From assembly GCF_921292975.1 (NCBI RefSeq), contig NZ_CAKLCM010000003.1, forward strand, positions 372,001 through 436,000: 64,000 nt of DNA, in the 5' to 3' direction. Source of the DNA: Vibrio hippocampi. Its GTDB lineage: Bacteria > Pseudomonadota > Gammaproteobacteria > Enterobacterales > Vibrionaceae. The translations under genes and the position numbers were made by a program. Under the pieces are notes generated by a model, which saw only the letters and a program-made list of their open reading frames with translations, was not told the origin of the DNA and made no database searches. This document shows, in pieces, positions 19,657-29,883 of this stretch (positions are counted from its first letter, which is position 1; each line of letters opens with the position of its first letter).

Positions 19657-20820
19657 TTATTTTTCGATTTTAGGTGGATAGAGAGAATATGAAGTGATCT
19701 GACCAGCGACAATGGCAGAGAACATGAACAGAGCAGAAAGACCAATATCTGGAATAGGTAAAATGGACTGTTCAAATACCGATTGGCTAGCGCTGACCAG
19801 TACGCGACTACCCGGAACCAATATAATGATGCCTTGTACTATGTATATTGAGCCGGTTAATTCGAAACGTTTTGCCAGCCAGGTTCCATAAAAAGTAATC
19901 AATACTGTGGTTATCCATGTGCCGACGATCCAACCGCTCTCAAATCCAAGATAGAAAGGTCCCCACATCCCCAAGACAGCGACAGGCAAACCAAACAGGA
20001 TATCTTTAGGGCGGGCGTTAAATATGACGCCGATACAACTTGAAATAAGCAATAGACCAAAGCAGTGTAACCAGAACGGTACATCATTGGTGTAAGAGAT
20101 GGAATACGCTTGACCCCATATGCCTTCGCCAATGTTTAATCCTATGATGACACCAATAAACAACTTGATCAGAGTAAGGGCACTTTGCCCGAGCAGCGCA
20201 GTACCTGATACTAAATCGTTAAAGGCAAGGCACTCTAAAGAGTTGGCAATAGCCAGACCGGGCACAAATAGCACCACACTGGCAATACAGAGCGCCCATA
20301 TAGGAATCGGTGCGCCAGTGCTGGCAATAAATGCCACGCTTACCCCAGTAATCAGCGACGCAATAAACTCAACGGCAATGGCATTGTGACCACGATAAAC
20401 CCGTTGACATACCCAGACCATAAAGCCCAGTAATACCGCAAAACCAATCGCTTCAAAGGTACTACCGACCAGCATAAGATAAGCGGGAGGAATTCCCATA
20501 TTAGCTAATGCAACTATCCATGGAGCATAGCCAATAGGCTCGGGAATAGGCTCGTTGCTGGGTTGGTTGATACGGATAATGGTATTCGCCAGCAAACCTA
20601 AGTTAATAGAAGCGGGCTTTAGGCGCTTCATCACGACGGTGTTGTTATCATCGGTAAATTGGTAATTGATCGCGGTGGGCGTCGCCTGAACCATCACATC
20701 GACACCATGCTTTTGAGCATAATATTGAGCGTACTTTTCGACCTTATAAGGCGCGCAACCGCTTCTGTGCAGGGTATCGCCGATGTCGACAATTTTTTTA
20801 ATGATCTGTTTTGAAGGCAT
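19657..20820 (-). CDS. Threonine/serine exporter-like protein (ThrE family)
   Basis: 387 residues combining the two ThrE parts. The DUF1212-like N-terminal half starts with I-V-D-I-G-D-T-L-H-R-S-G-C-A-P-Y-K-V-E; membrane helices follow from about residue 110. The C-terminal DUF3815-like half holds G-T-W-L-A-K-R-F-E-L and V-P-G-S-R-V-L. About ten helices in total. Many bacteria split these halves into two genes; here they are fused. The substrate is probably threonine or serine by family, but this is inference. Confidence 0.85.
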   Translation of the reverse strand: MPSKQIIKKIVDIGDTLHRSGCAPYKVEKYAQYYAQKHGVDVMVQATPTAINYQFTDDNNTVVMKRLKPASINLGLLANTIIRINQPSNEPIPEPIGYAPWIVALANMGIPPAYLMLVGSTFEAIGFAVLLGFMVWVCQRVYRGHNAIAVEFIASLITGVSVAFIASTGAPIPIWALCIASVVLFVPGLAIANSLECLAFNDLVSGTALLGQSALTLIKLFIGVIIGLNIGEGIWGQAYSISYTNDVPFWLHCFGLLLISSCIGVIFNARPKDILFGLPVAVLGMWGPFYLGFESGWIVGTWITTVLITFYGTWLAKRFELTGSIYIVQGIIILVPGSRVLVSASQSVFEQSILPIPDIGLSALFMFSAIVAGQITSYSLYPPKIEK

Positions 20821-20894
20821 AATTCGTGATCAATCAAGGGATGGCGGTGGCAAAGATAACAGGTTCGTCGAGCTTTGACGAGTCAAGATACTCG

Positions 20895-21626
20895 CTAACC
20901 GATCCGACCAAGTGCGCTGTGGATAAATCGCTCTGGGTAATCACTAAATATGGCATCTAGGGTACTGAGATGGGCAAGACGTTTTGGGCTATTGACGGTA
21001 TAACACCAAACTTGATACCCACTCTTATGCAACATTTCGACGTGTCGTTTGGTCGTCCAGCGAAAGTTTAAATGGCAGCTAAAAGCGTCTATTTCGTTGA
21101 GCAGTTGTTGGTCAGCTTTGCGCAGACGTCGACTAAGTACACCCAGTTTGTAGCCATTGAGTTGCTGATAGAGTTGACGCATGACGTTATGATCAAAGCT
21201 TGAGAAGATAAGCCTCTCTTTGTCGTGGCGAGAGCTCTCTAGTTGAGCTTTTAGCAATGCAACCACATGAGCAGCATTATGTCGGTCAATTTTGATTTCA
21301 ATATTGATACCAATCTTATGAGTATCGGCTAACGCTAACAACTCGCTGAGGCTCATGATGACTTCACCGCTAAATCGTGAACCATACCAAGCGCCGAAGT
21401 CGAGCTTTCGGAGTTGGTCAAAGGTGAGGTCATCAATCCTCCCAATACCATTACTGCATCGGTTTACGGTGTGGTCGTGGCAGACCACTAATACATCATC
21501 TTTGCTCGGTTGGATATCGACCTCAATCCATTTCAGCCCAAGCTCGATCGCGGCAACAATACTCACCTTTGTGTTTTCCGGAAAATGACCCGAGACGCCT
21601 CGATGTCCCACAACGATTGGTGGCAT
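20895..21626 (-). CDS. Glycerophosphodiester phosphodiesterase
   Basis: 243 residues. The catalytic signature H-R-G-V-S-G-H-F-P-E-N-T is at residues 8-19, with the metal-binding pair E-V-D-I-Q (about 36-40) and H-D-H-T-V-N-R (about 50-56), and E-I-K-I-D later. This is the GDPD TIM-barrel core. No signal peptide, so it is the cytosolic UgpQ-like type that releases glycerol-3-phosphate from deacylated phospholipids. No transport genes nearby. Confidence 0.93.
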   Translation of the reverse strand: MPPIVVGHRGVSGHFPENTKVSIVAAIELGLKWIEVDIQPSKDDVLVVCHDHTVNRCSNGIGRIDDLTFDQLRKLDFGAWYGSRFSGEVIMSLSELLALADTHKIGINIEIKIDRHNAAHVVALLKAQLESSRHDKERLIFSSFDHNVMRQLYQQLNGYKLGVLSRRLRKADQQLLNEIDAFSCHLNFRWTTKRHVEMLHKSGYQVWCYTVNSPKRLAHLSTLDAIFSDYPERFIHSALGRIG

Positions 21627-22226
21627 ATTTAATTCCTGATTGATAGCGAAATATGACGGTTAGTTTAGCGCTGATATTGGGGTGTGACTAGATTTTCGTG
21701 TGAATCTGAAACGAGAGCACGCGACTCGAAATTGTAAGTGATTTTGTCTACAAAGGTGGGGGACAAAGGGCGTGATCTGTTTCGAATATGAGAAAGCTCG
21801 GCTCAAACTAACCGCTGTAGATCGAAGACGCTTGATTAAAGCCAAGTTTAAACTTTAGATTAGATAGCAAGCATGGTTGATTATTACGCTCAACAATAAA
21901 GAAATATATTTATAGCACTACATAGAGAGAAGTGTGGTGATTTTATTTCATAATTGTGATTTGTGTTTTTTCAAAAGAAAATATAAGCGCAAATAGAACG
22001 ACTTAGTCGTTAGTAGTGATCAATAGTATTCTGGAATATCAGCATCCTGTTAGAAGTCTGTGGTTGATAAGTGATGGTGTTCTAGAGTCGGTTTTCTGCC
22101 TAACTATCTTCTTTTTCAGTTGCTTAGGTTGAAGTTGTCACAGCGAGGGTATGCGCTGTAACTGATGTAGAGCAGTGTGAGCATTATGCTTTGTCTGTAG
22201 AAATGACTTGTGAGTAGCAAGTTGTA
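21627..22226. other. 600-bp intergenic region ahead of the exopolysaccharide operon
   Basis: No gene is supported. The second half (21880-22030) is AT-rich and probably holds the operon promoter. I searched by eye for a JUMPstart/ops element (GGCGGTAGC) and found none. A short frame at 21660-21845 lacks a ribosome site. Confidence 0.5.
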
Positions 22227-24524
22227 ATGATAATGGAATATCTCGAGTATATTATGGACCACGTAATGGAAGACAAAAAAAATCAATCAGAGCAGGTTTT
22301 TGATTTATATCCTTATGTTAAACAGCTTAAAAGGAGTTGGTTTTTAATATTGCTATTCAGTGCGTTTGTTACTGGAATTGCTGTATTTTTTCTCATGTCT
22401 ATTCCTGCGAAATATACGGCTACAGCAACGCTATTGATTGAAGCAAAAGACAAAAAGGCCGTCTCTATTCAGCAGGTTGTGGGTATCGACTCCAGTCAAA
22501 AAGAGTACTACCAGACTCAGTTTGAGATTTTGAGATCGAATCAAATTGCTGAAAACGTAATCGATAAGCTTGAACTGGCGAGTATGCCAGAGTTTAACCC
22601 CGCCTTAAGAGACAATCCAACCCTACTCGCTCAAATCAAATCACTGCCAAAACAATTGATTTCTGAAGTGAAAGCATCAGTGAAGCAATATACGACCACT
22701 AGCGACGCAAGCATAGTTCAAGGCGGTGCTGATGAACTAGCGCAGGAGTTGCAACAAGCGTTTAGTCGAAAAATGATTCTCGATGCCGTTAAAAGCCGAA
22801 GCTCGATTATTCCTGTGAAAAATACTCAGTTGGTCAAAATTCAGTTTACTTCAGAGGACCCAAAACTGGCGGCGGAAATTGCAAACGCAATCGGCTATGC
22901 CTATATCGACATCAATCTTGAAGCCCGATTGTCTGCAACTCAGTACGCGTCAAGTTGGTTGACTAGTCGTTTAGATGAACTCAAAAGTAAATTGGAGCAG
23001 TCAGAACAAGCGCTGAGTGATTTCCTTATCCAAGAGAAGTTGATTGATGATAGCGGTATTGACCAATTGGCGAGCCAAGAATTGCTCAATCTAACTAAAC
23101 GTTTGGCACTGGTGAGAGATCAAAGAATCGAACTTGAGGCCGCGTACGCCGCTCTTCGTTCATCGAATAGCCGAGATTTGGCTTCATTGGCAACGATTCC
23201 AAGTATTTCTGCTCACCCTCAGGTGATAAGTATTCGACAAGCAGAGAGCAGTGCCATCAACGACGTACAACGTTTATCCAAGCGCTATGGTCCTAAGCAT
23301 GATCTTATGATTCAAGCCAATGCCAAGCTTAATGCTGTCCAAAATCAAGCGGCCGTGGTAACGAAAAAGCTTGTCAGTGGTATGGGCAAAGAACTTCAAG
23401 CGGTGCGTAAGCAGGAAGTACTTATCACCAGTGAGATTGAATCTCAGAAAAATGAGTTCCAATCGATCACACTTAAGAAGAGTCGTTATCAAGAGCTGAA
23501 ACGCGAGATAGAGACTAACCGCAATATACTTAACGTTTTCCTAACGCGTGAAAAAGAGACAACAGCAACCAGTAATTTTGACTCTGCGAACGCCCGTTTT
23601 ACCGATATGGCAATGATACCGCCAATTCCGAGTGGTCCTAAAAAAGGATTTTTGGCAATGGCGACATTGGTAGGGAGCCTAGCATTCGCCGTCGCAATGG
23701 TATGCTTGTTTGTTATCACCAATACGACCATTGACTCAGTCCGTAACTTTGAAGATAGATTTGGATTTATGCCGATTGGTGGTGTGCCAAATGTTAAGTT
23801 TGGAAAATATCGTAAACAACCGATCGATGCTGAAGTGCAAAACCACGACAAAGGACTGAGTTTTTCAGAATCCCTAAATGCGATTCGTACCACCATACGT
23901 TTGAATGAAAAAAATCGTCAGACTCAAAACAAAACCATCGTGGTGACCTCTTCATTGCAGGGCGAAGGGAAAACAGCAGTCTCTGTTAACTTAGCCATAT
24001 CCTTTGCCAAAATAGAACGCACGCTATTAATCGATTGTGATCTGCGTAAACCAGCCGTTGCCGATAGATTTGGATTTAAAAAGTTCCAACAGGGGTTGAG
24101 CAATCATCTCGTGTTGGGTACCCCTCTAGAAGAGTGCCTATATACCCATCAAACATCAGGTTTAACCGTGTTGCCAGCGGGTAAGTTAACCACCAATCCT
24201 CAAGAGCTTTTGAACTCAGCAGTATTTGAACGTCTGCTGTCTCAGATGGCTGAGGAATATGATCGGATTATTATCGATACACCTCCAACCTTGCCAGTAG
24301 AAGACTCACGAATTATTTGCCAACTTGCGGATTCTACGCTTGTGGTAACACGTGCGAACTTCTCTAAAGAGCAAACGGTGATGAGAACAATCACCAAACT
24401 TAGAGAGCGTGATATTGCCATCGAAGGTGTGATCGTTAACCGAACCAGTCACAAAAAAGCGGAAAGCGAATATCTCTATGGAGATTACGGATATACCAAG
24501 GAAGAGATTCGTCAACATTCATAA
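22227..24524 (+). CDS. Wzc-type polysaccharide co-polymerase and tyrosine autokinase
   Basis: 765 residues; the exact start is uncertain (ATGs at 22227, 22254 and 22266, none with a strong ribosome site). A Wzz-type chain-length domain spans two membrane helices (about 34-56 and 475-495) with a coiled-coil periplasmic part between. The cytoplasmic BY-kinase has Walker A G-E-G-K-T (about 578-582), Walker A' L-I-D-C-D-L-R-K-P and Walker B I-I-I-D-T-P-P-T. A C-terminal tyrosine cluster (Y749, Y751, Y754, Y756) is the expected autophosphorylation site. It controls polymer length and export, with an outer-membrane partner that is not encoded here. First gene of the operon. Confidence 0.92.
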   Translation: MIMEYLEYIMDHVMEDKKNQSEQVFDLYPYVKQLKRSWFLILLFSAFVTGIAVFFLMSIPAKYTATATLLIEAKDKKAVSIQQVVGIDSSQKEYYQTQFEILRSNQIAENVIDKLELASMPEFNPALRDNPTLLAQIKSLPKQLISEVKASVKQYTTTSDASIVQGGADELAQELQQAFSRKMILDAVKSRSSIIPVKNTQLVKIQFTSEDPKLAAEIANAIGYAYIDINLEARLSATQYASSWLTSRLDELKSKLEQSEQALSDFLIQEKLIDDSGIDQLASQELLNLTKRLALVRDQRIELEAAYAALRSSNSRDLASLATIPSISAHPQVISIRQAESSAINDVQRLSKRYGPKHDLMIQANAKLNAVQNQAAVVTKKLVSGMGKELQAVRKQEVLITSEIESQKNEFQSITLKKSRYQELKREIETNRNILNVFLTREKETTATSNFDSANARFTDMAMIPPIPSGPKKGFLAMATLVGSLAFAVAMVCLFVITNTTIDSVRNFEDRFGFMPIGGVPNVKFGKYRKQPIDAEVQNHDKGLSFSESLNAIRTTIRLNEKNRQTQNKTIVVTSSLQGEGKTAVSVNLAISFAKIERTLLIDCDLRKPAVADRFGFKKFQQGLSNHLVLGTPLEECLYTHQTSGLTVLPAGKLTTNPQELLNSAVFERLLSQMAEEYDRIIIDTPPTLPVEDSRIICQLADSTLVVTRANFSKEQTVMRTITKLRERDIAIEGVIVNRTSHKKAESEYLYGDYGYTKEEIRQHS

Positions 24525-24551
24525 AGCTAATTGATTGATATAGGGATAAAT

Positions 24552-25574
24552 ATGAAGATATTAGTTACTGGCGCAGCGGGGTTCATTGGAAACTTTGTTG
24601 CCGAGAGATTGTGCCTAGATGGTCATGAGGTAGTAGGGATAGACAACCTGAATGACTATTATGATCCTAAGCTAAAAATCGCCCGTTTGGAGAGAATACA
24701 GCACCTAGATAATTTTCGTTTTTTCAAGATGGATGTCGCAGATAGAGAAGGGATTGAAACCTTGTTCGCTCAAGAACAGTTCCAACGTGTGATTCATCTT
24801 GCGGCACAAGCTGGTGTACGTTACTCCATTGAGAACCCAATGGCATACATCGACTCAAACCTCGTCGGTATGGCGACCATCTTAGAGGGGTGCAGACACA
24901 ATAATGTAGAGCACCTTGTCTATGCTTCCTCCAGTTCGGTTTATGGTATGAATGAAGTCATGCCATTTTCTACCAAGGATGCGGTTGATCATCCGGTATC
25001 ACTCTACGCAGCCACTAAGAAGTCCAACGAATTGATGGCGCATACTTACAGCCATCTATATGGATTACCAACCACGGGTTTGCGCTTTTTTACGGTCTAT
25101 GGTCCTTGGGGCAGACCGGATATGGCCATGTATCTATTTACCAAAGCGATAGCCGATGAACAGCCAATAAAAGTGTTTAATCATGGTCAAATGAGACGCG
25201 ATTTTACTTATATTGATGACATCGTAGAAGGTGTGGTTCGGGTTCAAGATAAGGTTGCCCAAAGCTCAGAGAGCTGGTCTGCTGCAGATCCGACCCCTGA
25301 TAGCTCTAAGGCTCCGTTTAAGGTATTTAATATCGGAAACAATACTCCGGTTGAGTTAGGTTACTTTATTGAGTGTGTAGAGAAAGCCTTTGGCAAAGAG
25401 GCGAAGAAAGACTATATGCCCATGCAGCCTGGCGATGTATTAGCCACTTATGCCGATGTGGATGATCTTGCGAATGAGGTTGAGTTTAAGCCTGAGACAA
25501 GTATTGAATATGGCACTCAACAGTTTGTGGATTGGTATAAGTCTTTCTACCTAACAGAGAGGAAATCCGCATGA
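24552..25574 (+). CDS. NAD-dependent epimerase (UDP-glucuronate 4-epimerase-like)
   Basis: 341 residues from the ATG at 24552 (TAGGGA upstream). The Rossmann motif G-A-A-G-F-I-G is at 8-14 and the active site has S-S-S-S-V-Y-G and Y-A-A-T-K-K-S (Y-x3-K). Regions N-D-Y-Y-D-P and R-F-F-T-V-Y-G-P-W-G-R-P-D-M-A match UDP-glucuronate 4-epimerases (GlcA to GalA). Overlaps the next gene by 4 bp. It would supply a uronic-acid donor for the exopolysaccharide. Specificity is by family resemblance. Confidence 0.9.
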   Translation: MKILVTGAAGFIGNFVAERLCLDGHEVVGIDNLNDYYDPKLKIARLERIQHLDNFRFFKMDVADREGIETLFAQEQFQRVIHLAAQAGVRYSIENPMAYIDSNLVGMATILEGCRHNNVEHLVYASSSSVYGMNEVMPFSTKDAVDHPVSLYAATKKSNELMAHTYSHLYGLPTTGLRFFTVYGPWGRPDMAMYLFTKAIADEQPIKVFNHGQMRRDFTYIDDIVEGVVRVQDKVAQSSESWSAADPTPDSSKAPFKVFNIGNNTPVELGYFIECVEKAFGKEAKKDYMPMQPGDVLATYADVDDLANEVEFKPETSIEYGTQQFVDWYKSFYLTERKSA

Positions 25575-26341
25575 ATATAAAGCAATTTAATAACGTTAAT
25601 GTGGGTGGGATTGAGACGGCATGTATTGATCGTCAACAGATCACAGATCTTATCATGAACATCGCCACTCAATACCGAGCGGATGACTCCAACAAGGGGA
25701 CACCGTATCTGATCTTTGACAACAATGGTCATGCTATCTCATTTGCCAATACTAATTCGGAATTTAAGCAGCAACTGGCAATGGCCGATCTGGTTCATGC
25801 GGATGGTCAAAGTATTGTCTCGTTTTCCAAACGACTAAAAGGGCACGCGATTCCTGAGCGCAGTGCCACAACCGATATGATCCACGATATCGCAGAGATG
25901 CAAAATAGACCGCTACGACATTTCTTGCTGGGAGGCAAAGATGACGTCGTAACTCAAGCAGCTGAATTATTGGATAATAAACACCCTAACTTTACTGTTG
26001 CCGGTTTGCATCATGGATATTTTTCTGAAAACGAAGAAAAGAGAATTTGTGATCTGATCAACCAAACTAAGCCGGATGTGCTTTGGGTTGGATTGGGTAA
26101 GCCAAAAGAGCAAGCTTTTTGCATCAGGAATAAATCTCGCCTTGATGTACCCGTCGTGATTACCTGTGGTGGTTGTTATAACTACATTACGGGTGACTAT
26201 CCTAGAGCGCCAATTTGGATGCAAAATGCGGGTATTGAGTGGGTCCATCGTGTGGCCACGAATCCGCGCCAACTGTTTATGCGCTATCTACTGACCAACC
26301 CTCACGCTATCTACTGTGTGTTTGCAAAAAAGCAATCTTAA
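25571..26341 (+). CDS. WecG/TagA/CpsF-family glycosyltransferase
   Basis: 256 residues, the usual family length (GT26). Conserved segments: H-A-D-G-Q-S-I-V, F-L-L-G-G-K-D-D-V (about 117-125), P-D-V-L-W-V-G-L-G-K-P-K-E-Q-A-F and A-P-I-W-M-Q-N-A-G-I-E-W-V-H-R. Members transfer the second or a later sugar to a lipid-linked intermediate at the inner face of the membrane. Overlaps the epimerase, so translationally coupled. Confidence 0.92.
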   Translation: MNIKQFNNVNVGGIETACIDRQQITDLIMNIATQYRADDSNKGTPYLIFDNNGHAISFANTNSEFKQQLAMADLVHADGQSIVSFSKRLKGHAIPERSATTDMIHDIAEMQNRPLRHFLLGGKDDVVTQAAELLDNKHPNFTVAGLHHGYFSENEEKRICDLINQTKPDVLWVGLGKPKEQAFCIRNKSRLDVPVVITCGGCYNYITGDYPRAPIWMQNAGIEWVHRVATNPRQLFMRYLLTNPHAIYCVFAKKQS

Positions 26342-26366
26342 CTAACTTCAGGAATGGTGAGGGATC

Positions 26367-27449
26367 ATGAAGAGTAAGAAAATACTGTTTGTTCACAAGG
26401 ATTTCGTCACCTCTGGTGGTGTTGAAAGAGTGACACTGAACTTAGCGAATCAGTTTCGCGAAGATGGTCATAAGGTAAGTTTTTTTATTAGCTCATCACT
26501 GACTGAGCAAGAAGTCGAGATTATTAATGATTTTGACTATGTCACGGCGACAGGCGGATTTTTTGCTAAAGTGCGAAAGCTATCGAGTTTTATAGAACGC
26601 GGTAAGTTTGATGTGGTCGTGGGAGCGAAAGAGCAGGCAAATATCTTGATCTGGGCTTGTTATTTAAAGAATCGCCGATTTACTCCTGTGCTTGCACGGC
26701 ATTGTGCCTTCGATGTGAGTGATCAAAAGCTCTCGCCACGAATGCTGAAGCTTTTGTATAACGTGTATGCGGCGAGCGGCATTAAAATTGTGTCAGTGTC
26801 CAAGGCTCTTCAAGACTATATTCGTGATAATACCTTCTTCAACAAATCCAAAGTTTCATACTGTCCTAATCCCGTGGTGTCAGACAAAATTTATCACCTA
26901 GCACAAAATAATACCGAGAACTTTCAGTTCAATGAGCCCTACTACTGTTCAGTAGGTCGCCTATGTGAGCAGAAAGGTTTTGACTTACTACTGCATGCTT
27001 ACGCGCAAGCGAAGCAGCAGAATCCAGAACTGCCGAAATTGGTGATTGTGGGTGAAGGACCGGACAAAGAAAGCTTAGAGGCTTTGAGTCGTTCACTCGG
27101 GTTGGAGGGAAACGTATTCTTTGCCGGTTTTAATCGCAATCCCTATTTTATTATGAAGCACTCTGAAGGCTTTATTTTAAGTTCTCGCCATGAAGGTTTA
27201 CCCACCGTATTGATTGAAGCATTAGCGCTTCAATCTGCCATTGTGTCATTTGATTGCCCTACGGGACCCAAAGAGATTCTAAAGCAAGGAGAATTGGGGT
27301 ACTTGGTCGAGAATGGCAATGTGGATGCGCTAGCGCGTAGCATAGTCAAAGCTTACAAAGCGCCAATAAAATATGCAGCAACAGCGGCGTCCGAGTATGG
27401 ATATAAAGTCGCTGCCGAGCAGTATTACAAAGTGTTTAGTGGAGCATAA
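26367..27449 (+). CDS. Glycosyltransferase family 4
   Basis: 360 residues. The N-terminal half has S-G-G-V-E-R-V-T-L-N-L-A. The C-terminal GT-B nucleotide-sugar half carries V-G-R-L-C-E-Q-K-G-F-D-L-L, I-V-G-E-G-P-D and the catalytic E-x7-E block S-R-H-E-G-L-P-T-V-L-I-E-A. Retaining GT4 enzyme. Ribosome site G-G-A-A near 26351. Exopolysaccharide repeat-unit assembly in the cytoplasm; donor sugar unknown. Confidence 0.92.
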   Translation: MKSKKILFVHKDFVTSGGVERVTLNLANQFREDGHKVSFFISSSLTEQEVEIINDFDYVTATGGFFAKVRKLSSFIERGKFDVVVGAKEQANILIWACYLKNRRFTPVLARHCAFDVSDQKLSPRMLKLLYNVYAASGIKIVSVSKALQDYIRDNTFFNKSKVSYCPNPVVSDKIYHLAQNNTENFQFNEPYYCSVGRLCEQKGFDLLLHAYAQAKQQNPELPKLVIVGEGPDKESLEALSRSLGLEGNVFFAGFNRNPYFIMKHSEGFILSSRHEGLPTVLIEALALQSAIVSFDCPTGPKEILKQGELGYLVENGNVDALARSIVKAYKAPIKYAATAASEYGYKVAAEQYYKVFSGA

Positions 27450-27453
27450 TAAG

Positions 27454-28572
27454 ATGACAACGCCAATCAAACTAGCGATTGTACTGCATGACTTGCGAGG
27501 TGGTGGTGCAGAAAAAATGATGGTGCGACTCGCTAACGAGCTAGCAGAGGGTGGCGATCATATAGACTTGGTACTACTGACGGAGCGGGGTGTGACCGAG
27601 AAGCACGTATCCAGCAAAGTGAATATTATTGATCTTAATGCCCCAAGAACGATGACCAGCGTCCCCAGACTGGTGAAGTACCTAAAGCAAAGTCGCCCTG
27701 ACCGAGTTTTGTCTGCACTGACACATGTTAACGTCATTGCGACGATTGCGTGTTTATTGACGGGGATGTTGAAGCAACTGCATACCAGTGAGCGTAATGC
27801 GTTTTCTCGAGATAAATTGGTGAATTCAGACTTGTCAGTCAAGCTGGCCTATTTCTTAGCCCCTTATTTTTATCGTTGGCAGCCAAACCCAGTCATTGCG
27901 GTATCGCAAGGCGTCGCTGATGAGTTGGTGCGAGACACCGTTGTTCGTGAGAGTGACACTGTGACTGCGCCCAACCCAGTATTGGATAACAACTTTGTCG
28001 ATAAGCAGTACTCCGATTCCCAACACCCTTGGCTTGCCAATAGACATAAACCCATTATCGTCGCCGTTGGTCGATTGGCTGAGCAAAAGGGCTTTGATGT
28101 ACTCATAGATGCGATGGCGATGGTACGCAAGCAGATGGATTGTTGCTTAATTATTTTTGGAGAGGGCGAAGATAGGGCTAAGCTCGAAGATCAAGTTAAG
28201 CAATTGCAACTCGGCAATAATGTCGACTTACCCGGTTATTCGTCAGATGTTTTGACCGAGATGGCCAATGCTGACTTGTTTGTTCTCTCTTCTCGATTTG
28301 AAGGCTCACCGAATGTGCTAGTTGAAGCGATGTCGACCGGAGTTGCTGTGATTGCCACCGACTGTCCCTACGGTCCAGACGAAATATTGGATGGCGGGCA
28401 GATTGGTCCTTTGACCAAAATGGAGAATGCGGAGAATTTGGCTGGAGCGATCGTTGAACAATTGAGCCAAGAAGATACTAAGCGTTCATTGAGATTGGCA
28501 AGAGCCCAAACCTATACCTCACAGAATGCCAGTGTTCGATACCGACACTTGATCGTAGAGGCGATAGGATAA
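27454..28572 (+). CDS. Glycosyltransferase family 4
   Basis: 372 residues from the ATG at 27454, preceded by GGAG at the end of the upstream gene; an 81-bp longer frame overlaps that gene and is unlikely. G-G-A-E-K-M-M-V-R-L is at the N-terminus. The GT-B signature is V-G-R-L-A-E-Q-K-G-F-D-V-L, F-G-E-G-E-D and S-R-F-E-G-S-P-N-V-L-V-E-A-M. Paralogous in layout to the preceding gene. Donor and acceptor not predictable. Confidence 0.92.
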   Translation: MTTPIKLAIVLHDLRGGGAEKMMVRLANELAEGGDHIDLVLLTERGVTEKHVSSKVNIIDLNAPRTMTSVPRLVKYLKQSRPDRVLSALTHVNVIATIACLLTGMLKQLHTSERNAFSRDKLVNSDLSVKLAYFLAPYFYRWQPNPVIAVSQGVADELVRDTVVRESDTVTAPNPVLDNNFVDKQYSDSQHPWLANRHKPIIVAVGRLAEQKGFDVLIDAMAMVRKQMDCCLIIFGEGEDRAKLEDQVKQLQLGNNVDLPGYSSDVLTEMANADLFVLSSRFEGSPNVLVEAMSTGVAVIATDCPYGPDEILDGGQIGPLTKMENAENLAGAIVEQLSQEDTKRSLRLARAQTYTSQNASVRYRHLIVEAIG

Positions 28573-28575
28573 AGC

Positions 28576-29883
28576 ATGAATTATCAGATAAAAATATCAA
28601 CATTAAAAACGGCGTTTACACTGTTTGGCATTGCCTTCTTTACCAAGTTGATTAACGGTATCGATATGTTGGTATCGTCTGGTGGTACTGAGCCCTATAT
28701 AGAAAATGCGGCTGGCAGTTTGATGAACAAGGCATTCGGATCTTTTATCTTATTGGTTTGCTTGATCTTAGCTTTTCGCTATAAGCGTTTGAAACCCATC
28801 TTGACGGATGGTAAGAACTTGGCATTTATTCTGTTCTGCCTCTATGCATTGGCGAGTGTCATTTGGTCTGTCGAGCCAGCGGTGAGTATGCGCAGGGTGA
28901 TATTTTTTTTCGCAGTCGTTGCTTTTGCTTACTATTTAGTGGAAATGTATAGCTATAAAACCGTTTTTCGTTTTATCGGCTATACCATCGGAGCCTGTGC
29001 TTTATTTAGTCTTATCACCATGGTGATAATTCCAGAAAAAGTGACGATTTTAAGTGGTCCTAGGGCTGGCGCGGTCAAGGGCATCTTTGTTGATAAAAAT
29101 GGAGCCGCACGTACTTATATGGCGGGACTGGCTATGCTAGTGCCCTTGGTATTAAACCGTGATAGAAAAGCCATTTTCTTTAGCGCGTGTATGGCAATCA
29201 TGCTTTTTGCGACACGCTCGGTTTCGGGGATATTTTTAACTTTCATCGCGCTGGCGACGACCGGATACTTTTATTACATCACGCTATCCGGAGCTCTCAA
29301 TAAATCATTAGTTCGCTACAAAGTCAGGTTTGCGTTAATAACTTACATATCGGGTTTGACGGTCGCTTATTTAATGTATGCGGTGCTGCTTGAATTGGTC
29401 GGACGGGATGCAACATTGACCAATCGCACGTTGATTTGGGAGCTGATACTGCCCTCAGTTTATGACAAGTTAGCGCTTGGTTGGGGGTTTGGCGCTTATT
29501 GGGCGAGTTGGGGCGTTCAGGAGTTCATGGAAAGGTGGGGTTACATTGGAAACGCACATAATGGGTTTATTGAAACCTTGCTCCACGGTGGGATCCCCTT
29601 TTTAGTGCTGTTAGTGATTACCATCATCGCGGCATTATACCAACTCCTCAAGTATCAAAATTTGCGACAGAGACCCCTAGAAAATTACATCTGTATTAGT
29701 TTGATTATTGTTTATACCATTGCCAATTTTGTCGGATATACCCTCCCTAATCACAACGCTGTCGATTTCTTTATCTTCAGTTATATCGTTCTATTATCCA
29801 CCAAGTATGTTGGATCTAGGCAAGGAAGCTATGATAGCAAGCAAAGCAGATTATCTCGAATACCTAAAATCAGACTTAGATAA
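28576..29883 (+). CDS. Wzy-like O-antigen polymerase/ligase
   Basis: 435 residues with about ten to twelve membrane helices and one large loop before the last helices, where N-A-H-N-G-F-I-E-T-L-L-H-G-G matches the Wzy_C/O-antigen ligase motif. R-T-Y-M-A-G and the K-N-G-A-A-R stretch are also typical. It is likely the polymerase that joins repeat units in the periplasm, because this is a Wzx/Wzy/Wzc-type locus. Overlaps the next gene by 53 bp. Confidence 0.87.
   Translation: MNYQIKISTLKTAFTLFGIAFFTKLINGIDMLVSSGGTEPYIENAAGSLMNKAFGSFILLVCLILAFRYKRLKPILTDGKNLAFILFCLYALASVIWSVEPAVSMRRVIFFFAVVAFAYYLVEMYSYKTVFRFIGYTIGACALFSLITMVIIPEKVTILSGPRAGAVKGIFVDKNGAARTYMAGLAMLVPLVLNRDRKAIFFSACMAIMLFATRSVSGIFLTFIALATTGYFYYITLSGALNKSLVRYKVRFALITYISGLTVAYLMYAVLLELVGRDATLTNRTLIWELILPSVYDKLALGWGFGAYWASWGVQEFMERWGYIGNAHNGFIETLLHGGIPFLVLLVITIIAALYQLLKYQNLRQRPLENYICISLIIVYTIANFVGYTLPNHNAVDFFIFSYIVLLSTKYVGSRQGSYDSKQSRLSRIPKIRLR

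Noticed and set aside
21660..21845. Minus-strand 61-residue open frame
   Set aside because: It has no ribosome site, no recognisable features and lies in the operon's upstream region; probably chance.
21627..22226. JUMPstart/ops antitermination element before the exopolysaccharide operon
   Set aside because: No GGCGGTAGC or extended JUMPstart sequence was found by eye.
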